DNA of 64,000 bases from Rhizobium leucaenae USDA 9039 (GCF_000426285.1 NZ_AUFB01000001.1:490181-554180), one strand, 5' to 3'; counted from the stretch's first letter, positions 25,195 to 34,815 are shown. Notes: a model not told the origin generated them from the letters alone. Translations and numbers: made by a program.

Positions 25195-25482
25195 ATGAAA
25201 AGGACTCTCATTGCCGTGAGTGCGGCAGCGCTCTTCGCATCCGGGACGGCTTTTGCTCAAAGCGACACCGTGGTTATTCCCGGAGAGGTCAGGACCTATG
25301 TGACAGAACAAGAAGTTCCCTCGGTAACTTATGACGGCGATATCGCAGTCGGCAGCGAATTGCCGAGTTCGGTGGAAGTACACACCATTCCCAGCAACAG
25401 CGACTACGCTTATACGGTCGTCAATAAGAAGCGTGTCATCGTGAACCCGCACACCCATAAAGTTATCGAAATCGTGAAATAG
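25195..25482 (+). CDS. DUF1236-type small secreted protein
   Basis: A 95-residue protein counted from ATG 25195, five bases after GGAGG; upstream in-frame ATGs at 25183 and 25192 overlap that site. The first 22 residues are a Sec signal peptide (MKRTLIAVSAAALFASGTAFAQ). The mature part, with VRTYVTEQEVPSVTYDGDI and YAYTVVNKKRVIVNPHTHKV, fits the DUF1236 repeat of rhizobial periplasmic proteins. Function unknown. It stands alone with its own EcfG-type promoter candidate. Confidence 0.75.
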   Translation: MKRTLIAVSAAALFASGTAFAQSDTVVIPGEVRTYVTEQEVPSVTYDGDIAVGSELPSSVEVHTIPSNSDYAYTVVNKKRVIVNPHTHKVIEIVK

Positions 25483-25586
25483 CCGAGATACGAGATCGGG
25501 CACACTAGAGGTTGCGAAACCAGCACTTCTATGTGCCCGATGAAACCAAGACAGCACGACACTTACGCGCGATTTTCCCCTGTCGG

Positions 25587-25832
25587 TCAGGCGCCGGAAA
25601 CTTTACCTGGCGCCCCGTGGGCAGGCCCCTCTTCCTTGACCTCACGTGGCGTCGGCGTGGTAATGGCGCCGTGGTCGGGGTCCCTTACATCCTGTCCCCT
25701 TGAGCCGTCCGCACCTAATGCAAGCTCACGATCACGGCTCTTGCGCCTGGTTTCTCGCAGGCTCGTTGCCTCTTCGATCAGCGAGGTCAGTTCCTCATCG
25801 GAAAAGTCGGATAAATCAATGGCTCTGCTCAT
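25587..25832 (-). CDS. Small acidic hypothetical protein
   Basis: An 81-residue protein with an AGGAG ribosome binding site. The N-terminal IDLSDFSDEELTSLIEEATS is an acidic helix, followed by a basic stretch (RETRRKSRDRE) and a disordered Pro/Gly-rich tail. No known domain. It is the last of several small minus-strand genes below the SDR gene; no promoter was found directly upstream. Confidence 0.55.
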   Translation of the reverse strand: MSRAIDLSDFSDEELTSLIEEATSLRETRRKSRDRELALGADGSRGQDVRDPDHGAITTPTPREVKEEGPAHGAPGKVSGA

Positions 25833-25949
25833 ATTCGTCTCCTAGTCCGGTGTCTTTGTGCCAAACGCGAAATGCGATGAACTGACCCCATGGCGGGAGG
25901 AGTTCCTTCCGCAACTCGATCACCTGAGGCTACATTCTCTGGCGCGGCA

Positions 25950-26219
25950 TTATTGAAGCATGCCCCATGCCGGATCCCAGCGAACACCCTCCGATAACTC
26001 CACATAGATGGGCGGGCTTTCGCCACCCGTCATTTTGTTTCGCGCAGCCCGAAAGGCGTCGTCCGGTTCCATTTCCTCGCCCGGAAATATGGCATCGTCC
26101 TCCCCGGGCCGTGCGACCTTGCGGATAAATCCCCTTATCTGGTCGCCGGAATGATAGAACTTGATGACGATGGAGCCCGGCGGAGCGGCATCCTTGCGAT
26201 ATCGTCGATAGGTTTCCAT
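25950..26219 (-). CDS. Small hypothetical protein
   Basis: An 89-residue protein starting at ATG 26219, five bases after AGGAGG; the in-frame GTG six bases earlier lies inside that site. GSIVIKFYHSGDQIRGFIRK suggests a small beta-rich fold. It starts 30 bases after the stop of the SDR gene at 26249 and is probably cotranscribed with it. No family recognised. Confidence 0.6.
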   Translation of the reverse strand: METYRRYRKDAAPPGSIVIKFYHSGDQIRGFIRKVARPGEDDAIFPGEEMEPDDAFRAARNKMTGGESPPIYVELSEGVRWDPAWGMLQ

Positions 26220-26248
26220 GGGCACCTCCTGATATCATCGCGGAGTCT

Positions 26249-27106
26249 CTACAGGATCGGTTTGCCTCCGGTTACGGCGACGGTGCTGCCTGAGACGTAG
26301 CTCGACAGCGGATCGGCAAGCATGACGTAGGTCGTCGCAAGTTCGGCAGGCTGACCCGGCCGCTTCATCGGCACCTGCTTTCCGAAATTCTCGACCGCCT
26401 CCTTGGGCATGGTCGAAGGAATGAGCGGCGTCCAGATCGGGCCGGGCGCTACCGCATTGGCGCGAATCCCTTTCTGCGCGAGCAGTTGCGCAAGACCGGC
26501 GGTGAAATTCTGAATGGCGCCCTTGGTCGTCGCATAGGCAAGCAATGTGGGATTGGGACTGTCGGAATTGATGGAGGCGGTGTTGATGATGGAGCTTCCC
26601 GATTTCATGTGCGGGACGGCGGCCTTGGTCAAATAAAACATGGCATGGATGTTGACCTTGAAGGTTAGTTCCCATTCCTGATCGGTGATATCGCCGATGT
26701 CATGAAAACTCGCCTGGTGAGCGGCATTGTTGACGAGGATGTCGACCCCGCCAAGTTGCGAGACCGCCTTGTCCACGATTGCGCGGCAATGCTGCGGATC
26801 CTGAATGTCGCCGGGAACGAGAACGGCCTTGCGGCCCGCGTCCTCCACCCAGCGCTTCGTCTCCTGCGCATCATCATCTTCGTCCAGGTAGGCAATGAGA
26901 ACATCGGCCCCTTCGCGCGCAAAGGCGATCGCAACGGCACGGCCGATCCCGCTGTCACCGCCGGTAATGATCGCTTTCTTGCCGGTGAGCCGGCCCGATC
27001 CGCGGTAGGACTTTTCGCCATGATCCGGCACCGGCTGCATGGCCGCAGTATGGCCGGGCATCGGCTGCTGTTGTGACGGGAACGGGGGCGTCGGATGGGT
27101 GACCAT
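26249..27106 (-). CDS. SDR family oxidoreductase (YghA-like)
   Basis: A 285-residue short-chain dehydrogenase with an AAGGAGG ribosome binding site. An extended Pro/Gln-rich N-terminus (~40 residues) precedes the nucleotide-binding motif TGGDSGIGRA. NNAAHQASFHDI and the Ser-Tyr-Lys triad (NTASINSD, AYATTKGAIQNF) follow. The N-terminal extension is typical of the YghA/general-stress glucose-dehydrogenase-like subgroup. It probably reduces an aldehyde or oxidises a sugar using NADP(H). An EcfG-type promoter candidate precedes it at 27142. Confidence 0.85.
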   Translation of the reverse strand: MVTHPTPPFPSQQQPMPGHTAAMQPVPDHGEKSYRGSGRLTGKKAIITGGDSGIGRAVAIAFAREGADVLIAYLDEDDDAQETKRWVEDAGRKAVLVPGDIQDPQHCRAIVDKAVSQLGGVDILVNNAAHQASFHDIGDITDQEWELTFKVNIHAMFYLTKAAVPHMKSGSSIINTASINSDSPNPTLLAYATTKGAIQNFTAGLAQLLAQKGIRANAVAPGPIWTPLIPSTMPKEAVENFGKQVPMKRPGQPAELATTYVMLADPLSSYVSGSTVAVTGGKPIL

Positions 27107-27141
27107 GGCTTCCTCCTTGGTATCGGTAAACTCCCATTCTC

Positions 27142-27166
27142 AACCGCCTGCCTCCCGCTTGGTTCC
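27142..27166 (-). promoter_or_regulatory. EcfG-type promoter candidate (GGAAC-N16-GGTT)
   Basis: On the minus strand GGAAC is 27166-27162 and GGTT 27145-27142, 36 bases before the SDR start. Confidence 0.4.
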
Positions 27167-27219
27167 CGAAAAGAGCAAAATCAGCAGGGAATGAACGAAA
27201 ATGACGCTGCCGTTTTCGA

Positions 27220-27245
27220 GGAACCTTTCGCGTGCCGCCGCAGTT
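27220..27245 (+). promoter_or_regulatory. EcfG-type promoter candidate (GGAAC-N17-AGTT)
   Basis: GGAAC at 27220-27224, AGTT at 27242-27245, before the second SDR gene. Confidence 0.4.
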
Positions 27246-27303
27246 CTAAAACCGGGTTCCAGGTCCGCCCGCCATTCGTCCAGCCATTCGAAAGGACATT
27301 TCA

Positions 27304-28068
27304 ATGCAGCGTTTCCATGAGAAGGTCGTCATCGTCACGGGTGCGGGATCAGGCATGGGAGAGGCGACCGCGCGCAGATTTTCCGAGGAAGGCGCGAATG
27401 TCGTTCTCGTCGACTATCATGCCGAAAACGTCAACAGGGTCGCAGCGGAGCTTCCGCCTGAGCGTACGATGGTGCAGGTGGTCGATGTTTCCCAATCCTT
27501 TGCCGTAAACGCGATGGTTTCGATGACCGTTGCCAAATTCGGCAAGCTCGATGTCATCGTCAACAATGCGGGAGTGCACGAGGCCGGCGAGCCGACCGAA
27601 ATCTCGGACGAGCGCTGGCAAAAGGTCATGGACACGGATGCCGGCGGCGTCTTCTTCGGGTGCCGCGCAGCCATTCCGCATCTGGAGAAGACCAGGGGCG
27701 TGATCATCAATACCGCTTCGGTTTCCGGCACCGGCGGCGACTGGGGCATGAGCCCCTATAATGCGGCCAAGGGCGCCGTCGTCAATCTGACCCGGGCCTT
27801 GGCGCTCGATCTTGGCAAAAAAGGCATTCGCGTCAATTCCGTCTGTCCGAGCCTGACCCGCACCGGCATGACCGAGGAGATGCTCAAGGATGAAGCATTG
27901 ATCGCCAAGTTCAAGGAACGCATTCCGCTTGGCCGCATCTGCGAGCCGGAAGAGGTGGCTGCCGTCATCGCCTTTCTGGCGAGCGACGACGCCAGTTTCA
28001 TAACCGGCGCCAATATTGCCGTGGACGGAGGCGTCTCCGCCTCCAACGGACAACCGGCCCAGGGATAG
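27304..28068 (+). CDS. SDR family oxidoreductase
   Basis: A 254-residue classical short-chain dehydrogenase: VVIVTGAGSGMGEATARRFS (cofactor loop), VNNAGVHEAG, then INTASVSGTGG and YNAAKGAVVNLTRALA (catalytic Ser, Tyr, Lys), ending with ITGANIAVDGGVSAS. The residue after the second beta strand is Asp (VLVDYH), which favours NAD+. The substrate cannot be read from the sequence. It is followed 13 bases later by a PPC-domain gene, so both probably form one transcript. Confidence 0.85.
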   Translation: MQRFHEKVVIVTGAGSGMGEATARRFSEEGANVVLVDYHAENVNRVAAELPPERTMVQVVDVSQSFAVNAMVSMTVAKFGKLDVIVNNAGVHEAGEPTEISDERWQKVMDTDAGGVFFGCRAAIPHLEKTRGVIINTASVSGTGGDWGMSPYNAAKGAVVNLTRALALDLGKKGIRVNSVCPSLTRTGMTEEMLKDEALIAKFKERIPLGRICEPEEVAAVIAFLASDDASFITGANIAVDGGVSASNGQPAQG

Positions 28069-28081
28069 CGAGGTCATTGCC

Positions 28082-28519
28082 ATGAATTTCAAGCAGATCA
28101 ATGAGACGAACGGTCAGCGCACCTATGTCGTCGTGCTCGATGCCAACGAAGAAGCGTTCTCCACCCTCAGCAAATTTGCCACGACCTACGAGATGACCGC
28201 CGCATCGGTCACCGCGATCGGCGCATTCGAAAAAGCGACCGTCGGCTGGTTCGATTTCGCCAGCCGCAGCTACCGCAAGATTCCAGTCGCCGAACAATGC
28301 GAGGTCCTTAGTCTTCTCGGCGATATCGCGACTGGCGACGATGGCAAGGCGAGCCTGCATCTTCATGCCGTGCTGGGCCTGAAAGACGGCTCCACGCGCG
28401 GCGGTCACTTCATCGAGGGCATCGTCCATCCGACATTGGAAGTGACGATCATCGAGACGCCCGCCTATATGCACCGCCGGCATCGCAAGGATCTCGGAAT
28501 CTCCCTCATCGAACTCTGA
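28082..28519 (+). CDS. PPC/DUF296 domain protein
   Basis: A 145-residue protein starting at ATG 28082 after a short gap; the longer open frame lies in the SDR gene. It contains the PPC (DUF296) domain, with AIGAFEKATVGWFDFASRSY, then LHLHAVLGLKDGSTRGGHF and VTIIETPAYMHRR. Three His/Asp positions in the HLHAVL and GGH segments could bind a metal. In plants this domain is joined to AT-hooks; bacterial single-domain forms are uncharacterised trimers. Confidence 0.8.
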   Translation: MNFKQINETNGQRTYVVVLDANEEAFSTLSKFATTYEMTAASVTAIGAFEKATVGWFDFASRSYRKIPVAEQCEVLSLLGDIATGDDGKASLHLHAVLGLKDGSTRGGHFIEGIVHPTLEVTIIETPAYMHRRHRKDLGISLIEL

Positions 28520-28616
28520 ACAGCCACCCGTTGCGCTCGCGCGATTATGCAAGATGCCTACACTTTAAGTGCCCCTGCTGGTATGTTTATCGCGACCTGG
28601 CTGAGGAGGAAGAGTA

Positions 28617-29021
28617 ATGTCTCTGCTTGCCTTGCATCATGTAGCGATCATCACCGCCGATTTGGGACAGTCACTACCGTTCTATTGCCATGTGTTCGGT
28701 CTCGCCCAGATCCCGCGTCCGGATTTTCAGGTGGACGGTGCCTGGCTTGCTTGTGGCGCCCTGCAGATTCATCTTATCGTCAATCCGGCGGGCACGTTCC
28801 GCAAAAGCCCCGCGATCGACCGCAATGATTGGCACTTCGCTTTCCGTACCGATGACTTCGATGGTGTGGTCAAACGACTTACGGACCGCGGCTTCCGGGA
28901 GGACCTGCCCCAGGGCGATCCAAAGTGCCTGCTGATCTTCCGCTCCGGCCCTGCCGATTTCCCGCAGCTCTATCTTCGCGATCCTGACCTGAACGTGGTC
29001 GAGGTCAATGGAGCGCTGTAA
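28617..29021 (+). CDS. VOC-superfamily (glyoxalase-like) protein
   Basis: A 134-residue protein of the vicinal oxygen chelate fold, with ALHHVAIITADLGQSLPFYC, then the middle WHFAFRTDDFDGVVKRLTDR and the C-terminal YLRDPDLNVVEVN. Potential metal ligands are the His in HHVAI, the His in WHFAF and the Glu in VVEVN. The family includes glyoxalase I, dioxygenases and fosfomycin-type resistance enzymes; the substrate is unknown. It stands between the SDR pair and the convergent oxidase operon. Confidence 0.75.
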   Translation: MSLLALHHVAIITADLGQSLPFYCHVFGLAQIPRPDFQVDGAWLACGALQIHLIVNPAGTFRKSPAIDRNDWHFAFRTDDFDGVVKRLTDRGFREDLPQGDPKCLLIFRSGPADFPQLYLRDPDLNVVEVNGAL

Positions 29022-29029
29022 GCCCGCGC

Positions 29030-29305
29030 TCATGCAAAAGAACGCGTGAGATAGTCGATGCAGAGAAACAGCAGCAGGATCAGCAGCCAGACGGCCGCCG
29101 CGAGCGCCGCCATCCGAGACAGGGCGGTCGCCTCGTTCAGGTGCATGTAGCGCCAGTAGATCAGAGCGGATTTCGCCAAGGCGATCGACAGGCTGACCGA
29201 AAGGCCGACTACGCCGGTCAGCAGGAAACTGGCGCCGATGGTCGTGGCCAGCAAAAGCATAAGGATCATCCAAATCAGAACGAGCGGATTGGCAAGGCGC
29301 AACAT
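29030..29305 (-). CDS. Cytochrome c oxidase subunit IV-type protein
   Basis: A 91-residue membrane protein with three predicted helices (LVLIWMILMLLLATTIGASF, then VGLSVSLSIALAKSALIYW and the C-terminal AAVWLLILLLFLCIDYL). It matches the short prokaryotic subunit IV of haem-copper oxidases (COX4_pro). It is the last gene of the 11.8-kb complex III/oxidase operon, five bases after subunit III. The role is structural, in the inner membrane. Confidence 0.75.
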   Translation of the reverse strand: MLRLANPLVLIWMILMLLLATTIGASFLLTGVVGLSVSLSIALAKSALIYWRYMHLNEATALSRMAALAAAVWLLILLLFLCIDYLTRSFA

Positions 29306-29310
29306 TCCAC

Positions 29311-29946
29311 TCACCTCGCCAGATAGAAGACGGGATAAAGGAACACCCAAACCACATCGACCAGATGCCAGTAAAGTCCGGCGGTGATCAGCACGATGGC
29401 CCGCTGGGGCAGCGATATGGCCCCGCGCATCGTTTGAACCGCCAGCGTCGCCAAAAGCACAACGCCGATCGTCAAGTGCAAGGCGTGCAGAGCGGTGGCA
29501 ATGAGATAGAGGTCCATGAAAAGGTGCTGGACGCCAGTGACATAGCGCGATTCCACGCCCGGCACAGGCAGCAGTCCCTCGGTAAACTCCAGATGATATT
29601 CGTAGGCCTTGATGGCGAGGAAGCAGAGGCCGAGAACCCCAGCCGCAGTGAGCCAACCGGCAGCCGCATTCGCCTTGCCGCCCCTGCCCGCCTCGACGCC
29701 AAGCGCCACGAACAAACTCGATGTTAGCAGCACTGCCGTGTTGATGCCTCCAATGCCGAAAAGCAGGGCATGCGACGCCTGGACCACTTCCGCCGCATGC
29801 GCCAATCGAAGCGCGGCGGCAACGGAGAAGATGCCGCCGAACAACATAATCTCGCTACCGAGAAAGATATACATGCCCATCATCGCCGCTTCGTGCTGCT
29901 GGCGGGCATCGCGATAAGGCTCGGTGACGGGCAAAGTCTCAGGCAT
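29311..29946 (-). CDS. Cytochrome c oxidase subunit III
   Basis: A 211-residue protein with five membrane helices, fitting the short subunit III of caa3-type oxidases. Family segments are [20 protein letters not shown] (with the conserved helix-3 Glu) and [20 protein letters not shown] at the C-terminus. It stabilises the oxygen reductase core and its proton uptake. Its start overlaps the end of the subunit I gene by eight bases, so translation is coupled. Confidence 0.9.
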   Translation of the reverse strand: MPETLPVTEPYRDARQQHEAAMMGMYIFLGSEIMLFGGIFSVAAALRLAHAAEVVQASHALLFGIGGINTAVLLTSSLFVALGVEAGRGGKANAAAGWLTAAGVLGLCFLAIKAYEYHLEFTEGLLPVPGVESRYVTGVQHLFMDLYLIATALHALHLTIGVVLLATLAVQTMRGAISLPQRAIVLITAGLYWHLVDVVWVFLYPVFYLAR

Positions 29947-31609
29947 CGTCACCCTCCATCTCCACCGGATAGTCGTAAGGCGGCTTGTCGACGAGCGGCA
30001 CCTTGTCAAAATTGTGCTTCGGCGGCGGTGACGGTGTCGTCCATTCCAGCCCGGTCGCGCCCCACGGATTGTCGCCGGCGGGCGCTCCGTAGCGCAGCGA
30101 ATGAATGAAATAGATGAAGGGCATGAGGTAGGCAGCACCGAGCAGCGTAGCGCCGACGGAGGAGAAGACGTTCAGTACCTGAAATTCCGGCGGGTAGACA
30201 TGGTAGCGCCTCGGCATGCCGAGATAGCCCAGCAGAAATTGCGGGAAGAAGGTCAGGTTGAAGCCGAGAAAGATGAAAATGGCTGCCAGCCGCCCCCAGA
30301 CGAGCGAATACATCCGTCCGACGATCTTCGGCCACCAGTAATGCATAGCACCAAAGAAGGCCGACACCGTGCCGCCGACCATGATGTAGTGAAAATGCGC
30401 GATGACGAAGTAGGTATCGTGCACATGCACGTCGATGGCCAGCATCGCCAGCATCAGGCCGGTCAAGCCGCCGAACACGAAGAGACCGATGAAGGCCATG
30501 GCAAAGAGAAAGGGCGGATCCAGCGAGATATGCCCCTTAAACAGCGTCGCAGTCCAGTTATAGACCTTGATGCCGGAGGGAATTGCCACCGCGATACTCA
30601 AGAACGAAAAAGCGGCGCTCGCATAGGTCGATTGGCCTGAGACGAACATATGGTGCCCCCAAACGAAGAAGCCGAGAGCGGCAATCGCGACCGATGAGGC
30701 AGCGACGAACTGATAGCCGAAGATCGGCTTGCGCGCTCCGGCCGCCACCAGCTCGCTGATCACGCCCAGTGCCGGCAGCACCATGATGTAAACAGCCGGA
30801 TGGCTGTAGAACCAGAAAAGGTGCTGATAAAGCAGCGGATCGCCGCCGAGCGCCGGATTGAAGATGCCGAGGCCGAAAAGTCTCTCGAGGGAGATCAGCA
30901 CGAGCGTAATGGACAACACCGGCGTCGCCAGTACCAGAATCATCGAAGTGGCGTAGATCGACCAGACGAAAAGCGGCAGCCGGCCCCAGGTCATGCCGGG
31001 GCAACGCAGCTTGTGCACGGTGACGATGAAATTGAGCCCGGTAAGGATCGAAGAAAAGCCGACGATGAAAACAGCGCTCGCCGCGAGGATAACATTGCCG
31101 TTGGCATACATGGTCGACAGCGGCGTATAGAAGGTCCATCCGGTATCGACACCGCCGGCGATCAGGACGAAGACGGTGAAGAGACCGGCAATCATGTAGA
31201 TGTACCAGCTCAGGAGATTGAGTTTGGGAAAGGCGAGATCCCTGGCTCCGATCATCAGCGGAAGGAGGAAATTGCCGAACGTATTGGGGATCGACGGGAT
31301 CAGGAAGAACCAGACCATGACGACGCCGTGGATGGTGAAAGCGCGATTGTAGCCCTCATTGGTCAAGAGATCGCCAGCCGGCGTCAGCAGATCGAGGCGG
31401 ATAAGCGCCGCGGCGACCGCTCCAACAAAAAAGAAGAAAGTAATCGACAGCACATAGAGGATCGCGATGCGCTTGTGGTCCGTCGTCAGCAGCCAGGATT
31501 TCAGGCTATGGCCGGCGCGCAGATAGCTGACGCGTTCGGCTGCCGTTTCCGACAGGCCACGGTCGTCGAGATTGGCGGGGTTCGGGCGCTGTTCCGTGGT
31601 GATCGTCAC
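29939..31609 (-). CDS. Cytochrome c oxidase subunit I (A2-type, caa3)
   Basis: A 556-residue catalytic subunit with twelve predicted helices. It binds haem a (His94 in [10 protein letters not shown]) and the haem a3/CuB centre (His270, then Tyr274 of HPAVY, and His319-His320 in WGHHMFVSG, followed by HFHYIMVGG). The sequence [10 protein letters not shown] replaces the FFGHPEVY of A1-type enzymes: the D-channel Glu is missing and a Tyr-Ser pair is present. This defines the A2 subfamily (as in Rhodothermus caa3). It reduces O2 to water and pumps protons. It overlaps subunit II by four bases. Confidence 0.92.
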   Translation of the reverse strand: MTITTEQRPNPANLDDRGLSETAAERVSYLRAGHSLKSWLLTTDHKRIAILYVLSITFFFFVGAVAAALIRLDLLTPAGDLLTNEGYNRAFTIHGVVMVWFFLIPSIPNTFGNFLLPLMIGARDLAFPKLNLLSWYIYMIAGLFTVFVLIAGGVDTGWTFYTPLSTMYANGNVILAASAVFIVGFSSILTGLNFIVTVHKLRCPGMTWGRLPLFVWSIYATSMILVLATPVLSITLVLISLERLFGLGIFNPALGGDPLLYQHLFWFYSHPAVYIMVLPALGVISELVAAGARKPIFGYQFVAASSVAIAALGFFVWGHHMFVSGQSTYASAAFSFLSIAVAIPSGIKVYNWTATLFKGHISLDPPFLFAMAFIGLFVFGGLTGLMLAMLAIDVHVHDTYFVIAHFHYIMVGGTVSAFFGAMHYWWPKIVGRMYSLVWGRLAAIFIFLGFNLTFFPQFLLGYLGMPRRYHVYPPEFQVLNVFSSVGATLLGAAYLMPFIYFIHSLRYGAPAGDNPWGATGLEWTTPSPPPKHNFDKVPLVDKPPYDYPVEMEGDDA

Positions 31610-32547
31610 TGGGTCGCCTCCCGCGGCTGCAACGATTTGATATAGGCGACGATCTTCAGGACATCCTCTTCGCTGAGTACATTCTGGAATGTCGGCATGA
31701 TCGGCTGATATCCTGCAGCGACCTGCGACTGCGGCAGAAGGATGCTGTCGCGGATATATTGGTCGTCGGCGATCACGACCTCGCCGGACTGCAGCGGCAC
31801 CGGATTGCCATAAAGTCCAACGAGCGAGGGTGCGCGGGTGGTCGATGCGGGATCATGGCAGCCGCTGCAACCGCGGCTGCGGAAAAGTGCCGCTCCTTCC
31901 GCCGCAAGCGTGAGATCGTTGGAGGATTGGCTCAGCCATTTGGCATAATCCGCCGGCGTCATGACGACGAAGCTGCCCGTCATTTCGGAATGGTTGCTGC
32001 CGCAATATTGCGAGCAGGCGATGCGGTAGACCCCAGGCTTGTCGGCAGTGAACCAACTCGTCGTGTAGCGGCCGGGCACCACGTCCTGCTTGATACGCAA
32101 GGCGGGAAGGAAGAGGCTATGGATGACGTCCTGGGAAGCCATCGTAAGCTTGACCGGTTCTCCTGCCGGCACGTGAAGCTCATTGATTTCCGCTTGCCCC
32201 TGCGGATGCTGGAACTTCCACATCCATTGCTTGGCAACGACGTCGATCTGCAGGGCATCGGCCGGAGCATGACGAAGGCTTGCGAACAGCTCGGTCGACC
32301 AAACATAGAAGCCCAGCAACGCGACGAACGGAACGACGGACCAGGAGACTTCGAGCGGGATGTTGCGGTTCGGAGAATGCTTCCGGTCCGCCGGCCTGCC
32401 GCGGCGGTACTTGACCGCAAAGACGGCGATCAGGATGAAGACCGGGGCCGAAAGGGCGACGATCAGGACCGTGAAGGCGATCACCAGCAAATCCACCTGG
32501 TGGCTGTAACCGGAAATGCTCGGGGGCCAAAGGGAGATGAAAGTCAA
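31606..32547 (-). CDS. Cytochrome c oxidase subunit II with C-terminal cytochrome c
   Basis: A 313-residue subunit. Two N-terminal membrane helices are followed by the CuA domain (His143, then [12 protein letters not shown] with Cys178, Cys182, His186 and Met189). A C-terminal cytochrome c domain has one haem site (C227-SG-C230-H231). The fused haem identifies a caa3-type oxidase, which can take electrons directly from a partner complex. In this operon the likely donor is alternative complex III. Gene order and coupling (four-base overlaps on both sides) support one assembled supercomplex. Confidence 0.92.
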   Translation of the reverse strand: MTFISLWPPSISGYSHQVDLLVIAFTVLIVALSAPVFILIAVFAVKYRRGRPADRKHSPNRNIPLEVSWSVVPFVALLGFYVWSTELFASLRHAPADALQIDVVAKQWMWKFQHPQGQAEINELHVPAGEPVKLTMASQDVIHSLFLPALRIKQDVVPGRYTTSWFTADKPGVYRIACSQYCGSNHSEMTGSFVVMTPADYAKWLSQSSNDLTLAAEGAALFRSRGCSGCHDPASTTRAPSLVGLYGNPVPLQSGEVVIADDQYIRDSILLPQSQVAAGYQPIMPTFQNVLSEEDVLKIVAYIKSLQPREATQ

Positions 32548-33362
32548 TTTCTCCTCCCCCGAACCGGTGGCTTTTCGCGGCGTCTCTCGCGTAATAGGGC
32601 GAATGCCAACAGCCCGCCGCCGCCCAGCACCGTCACCCCGCCTGCCATCTGCAGGGCCGTGTGAACAAGCGGGGAATAGCGCCCGATGGCCGGATCATAA
32701 TGGTAGCAAAGCAACAGGAGCTGATCGCCCCAACTTCCGATCTGCCCCTGCCCCGCCTCCGTCAGCGCCAGCTTCAGATCATTACCCTCAGGCGCAAGTC
32801 CGTAGAGCCAGCGGCTCAATCGTCCATCCGGCGTCAGGACCGCGACGGCGGCGTCATGCGCATATTGGCCGATATCGGGGTCCCAGGCATAGCGATAGCC
32901 GAGCGCGTTCGTCACGGCATGGATATCGGACGCCGTGCCGGTCAGCGCATGCACACCCCGGGCGGTCAGCGAGGGAAAGCGGCGGCGCAATTGATCGAGA
33001 GAGTTTTGCGCCTCAGCAGGCCCTTCGCGGGGATCGATCCCAAAGGCAATGATGGCGAAATCGCCCGGCGGCCGAAACGGCTGCTCCTCCACCGCCTCCA
33101 TGAGGCCCGACAAGGTCACCCCGCAGATATTCGGGCAATTGTGCAGGACTGGGGCCAGCAGCATCGGCTTGCCGCCGGCAAGCCCGCGCAGCGTCACACG
33201 ATGACCTTGCTCATCCGTGAAAGGCCGGTCGAGCGGGATTTTCGCGTCCAACTTTTGTTCGATGCCGGTGGCGGCAAACGGATCGAAGGCTGCCGCCGCG
33301 GCCTGACTGCCGGTAAATCCCAGCAGCGCGAACACGAACAGAAGAAAGTGGCGCATCATCAT
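32544..33362 (-). CDS. SCO1/SenC-type copper chaperone
   Basis: A 272-residue periplasmic protein with a signal peptide (MMMRHFLLFVFALLGFTGSQA), a thioredoxin-like SCO domain and a C-terminal membrane helix (TVLGGGGLLAFALLRER). The copper site is CPNIC (in VLHNCPNICGVTL) plus a later His (GQYAHDAAVAVL). SCO proteins load copper into the CuA centre of subunit II, the next gene. The C-terminal anchor is typical of the forms found in alternative complex III operons. Confidence 0.85.
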   Translation of the reverse strand: MMMRHFLLFVFALLGFTGSQAAAAAFDPFAATGIEQKLDAKIPLDRPFTDEQGHRVTLRGLAGGKPMLLAPVLHNCPNICGVTLSGLMEAVEEQPFRPPGDFAIIAFGIDPREGPAEAQNSLDQLRRRFPSLTARGVHALTGTASDIHAVTNALGYRYAWDPDIGQYAHDAAVAVLTPDGRLSRWLYGLAPEGNDLKLALTEAGQGQIGSWGDQLLLLCYHYDPAIGRYSPLVHTALQMAGGVTVLGGGGLLAFALLRERRREKPPVRGRRN

Positions 33363-33757
33363 TTGGCCGCCTCCCCTTTGTCCTGATCCGGCCAGCCGCG
33401 GGCGGCGAGAAGCGCCATGGCGCGCTCGATCGGAATGTGTGCCGTCTGCGTTGCCCTGTCGGTCCAGCCATAGCCCTGCAACCGGCTCTCGGCCTCGCGC
33501 TGCAGCGCATAGCGATCGGCAGAGGGAGAAACCTCAAGACGAGGACCGTTTCGTTCCTGGGTTTGAGAGCTCCCAAGAGCGAACCGTACCGAAGGCTCGA
33601 CCCAGCGAAGAATGCCGAAGGCAACCAGGACCGAAAGCCCCACCCCAATGAAGAGCGCGGAAGTCCACAGCAGGACGATGCGCGGCGAGACATCGCGCGT
33701 CTCGTAATCCGGCTCTGTCTTCGGCGGTTGACGCCGTCTGCGAAAGATCGGGCTCAT
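33359..33757 (-). CDS. Single-pass membrane protein of the act/cox operon
   Basis: A 132-residue protein with a basic cytoplasmic N-terminus, one transmembrane helix (VLLWTSALFIGVGLSVLVAF) and a periplasmic part of ~80 residues that ends with IPIERAMALLAARGWP. This end resembles the small periplasmic proteins found between ACIII and oxidase genes. I do not know a function; an assembly or linking role between complex III and the oxidase is plausible. It overlaps both neighbours by four bases. Confidence 0.7.
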   Translation of the reverse strand: MSPIFRRRRQPPKTEPDYETRDVSPRIVLLWTSALFIGVGLSVLVAFGILRWVEPSVRFALGSSQTQERNGPRLEVSPSADRYALQREAESRLQGYGWTDRATQTAHIPIERAMALLAARGWPDQDKGEAAK

Positions 33758-34815
33758 TGCGAGACCTCCGCCTTATAGCTCGGCCTCAATCGCGCAAGCA
33801 GAACCGTCGAACGGGAAAGGACCGCCAAGCCAATCTGCGTGAAGCCGGTCAGCGACAGGAGATAGGCCGAAATCGCAGGCCCAAGATGCTCCGTCAACTC
33901 AGGCATCGTTAGCCAAGCATATTCCAACAGTGCGCCGGCAAGCACAGCAAGCGACAGCGTGATCAGCCATGCCGGAGATGTGCGGACAGGCGGGAAAAAC
34001 AGCAGCAACAGCGGCAGAAGGTGCAGCAGCGTGATCAGGTATTCGGCGATGGCCCAAATGCCCTCGCCCCGCCGCTGATACCAGGCAACCCCCTTAGGAA
34101 GATTGCCGGACCAGATGATGAAATACTGCATAAAGGCGAGATAGACCCAGACGAGGATCGCGGTCAGCAGGAGGCCACCTAGCACGCCAGGCCGCCTTAC
34201 CGGAGCGGCCGATAGCCGCAGCACGATCAGCAGCGATAGCGCCGTCAGCATCTGGCTCGCCAGTATGTAGAGGCCGAAGCCGGAAGAATGGAATTGCGGA
34301 TCGAGCGACATCAACCAGTCGACCGACAAGAGCTCGTGCAAAAGCACGAAGGCTATGAGGCCGATCGCGGCCAGCGGCAGGGAACGTCGCGGTCTCGTAA
34401 CCAGCGCCCATGCCAGCCAGCAGGCCCCCGAAAGCATCGCCAGGGTGCGAGCATCGAAGAAGAACGGCGTCAGATAGACCTTCTTGAAAGCTCCAAGCGG
34501 AGCCCCTCGCGCCCATTCGTAGATCCAGGGAAGACCGATCATGATCGGGAGCGTGGCAAGGAGAGCGAGCGGCAACAGCAGCAGCGCCGGCTCGGCGACG
34601 GTCAGCAACTCGTCACGCCAGATACCGGGGATAATGCGCATCATCATCGTCAGGCAGAGGGCGCCGAGCGGCAATGCGCTCATGAAGACAAGGGCCGCCA
34701 GCCAGCCGATCAGCGCCGCTTGGGGCGAGAACAGCGTCATCGCCAGCGCCGTCAGGCAAAACACGACACCGCTTATGGCAAGCATGTTGCTCGGCAGAGC
34801 TTCGACGCGGCTCAT
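33754..34815 (-). CDS. actF: Alternative complex III subunit ActF
   Basis: A 353-residue membrane protein with about ten helices, counted from ATG 34815 (ATGA overlap with actE); the longer open frame to 35103 is the shadow of actE. It is a shortened relative of the NrfD-like quinone-binding subunit ActC: the pattern ALPLGALCLTMMMRIIPG followed by WLAWALVTRPRR and HELLSVDWLMSLDPQFHSSG is typical for ActF. It probably takes part in quinol binding and the proton path of alternative complex III. Confidence 0.85.
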   Translation of the reverse strand: MSRVEALPSNMLAISGVVFCLTALAMTLFSPQAALIGWLAALVFMSALPLGALCLTMMMRIIPGIWRDELLTVAEPALLLLPLALLATLPIMIGLPWIYEWARGAPLGAFKKVYLTPFFFDARTLAMLSGACWLAWALVTRPRRSLPLAAIGLIAFVLLHELLSVDWLMSLDPQFHSSGFGLYILASQMLTALSLLIVLRLSAAPVRRPGVLGGLLLTAILVWVYLAFMQYFIIWSGNLPKGVAWYQRRGEGIWAIAEYLITLLHLLPLLLLFFPPVRTSPAWLITLSLAVLAGALLEYAWLTMPELTEHLGPAISAYLLSLTGFTQIGLAVLSRSTVLLARLRPSYKAEVSQ

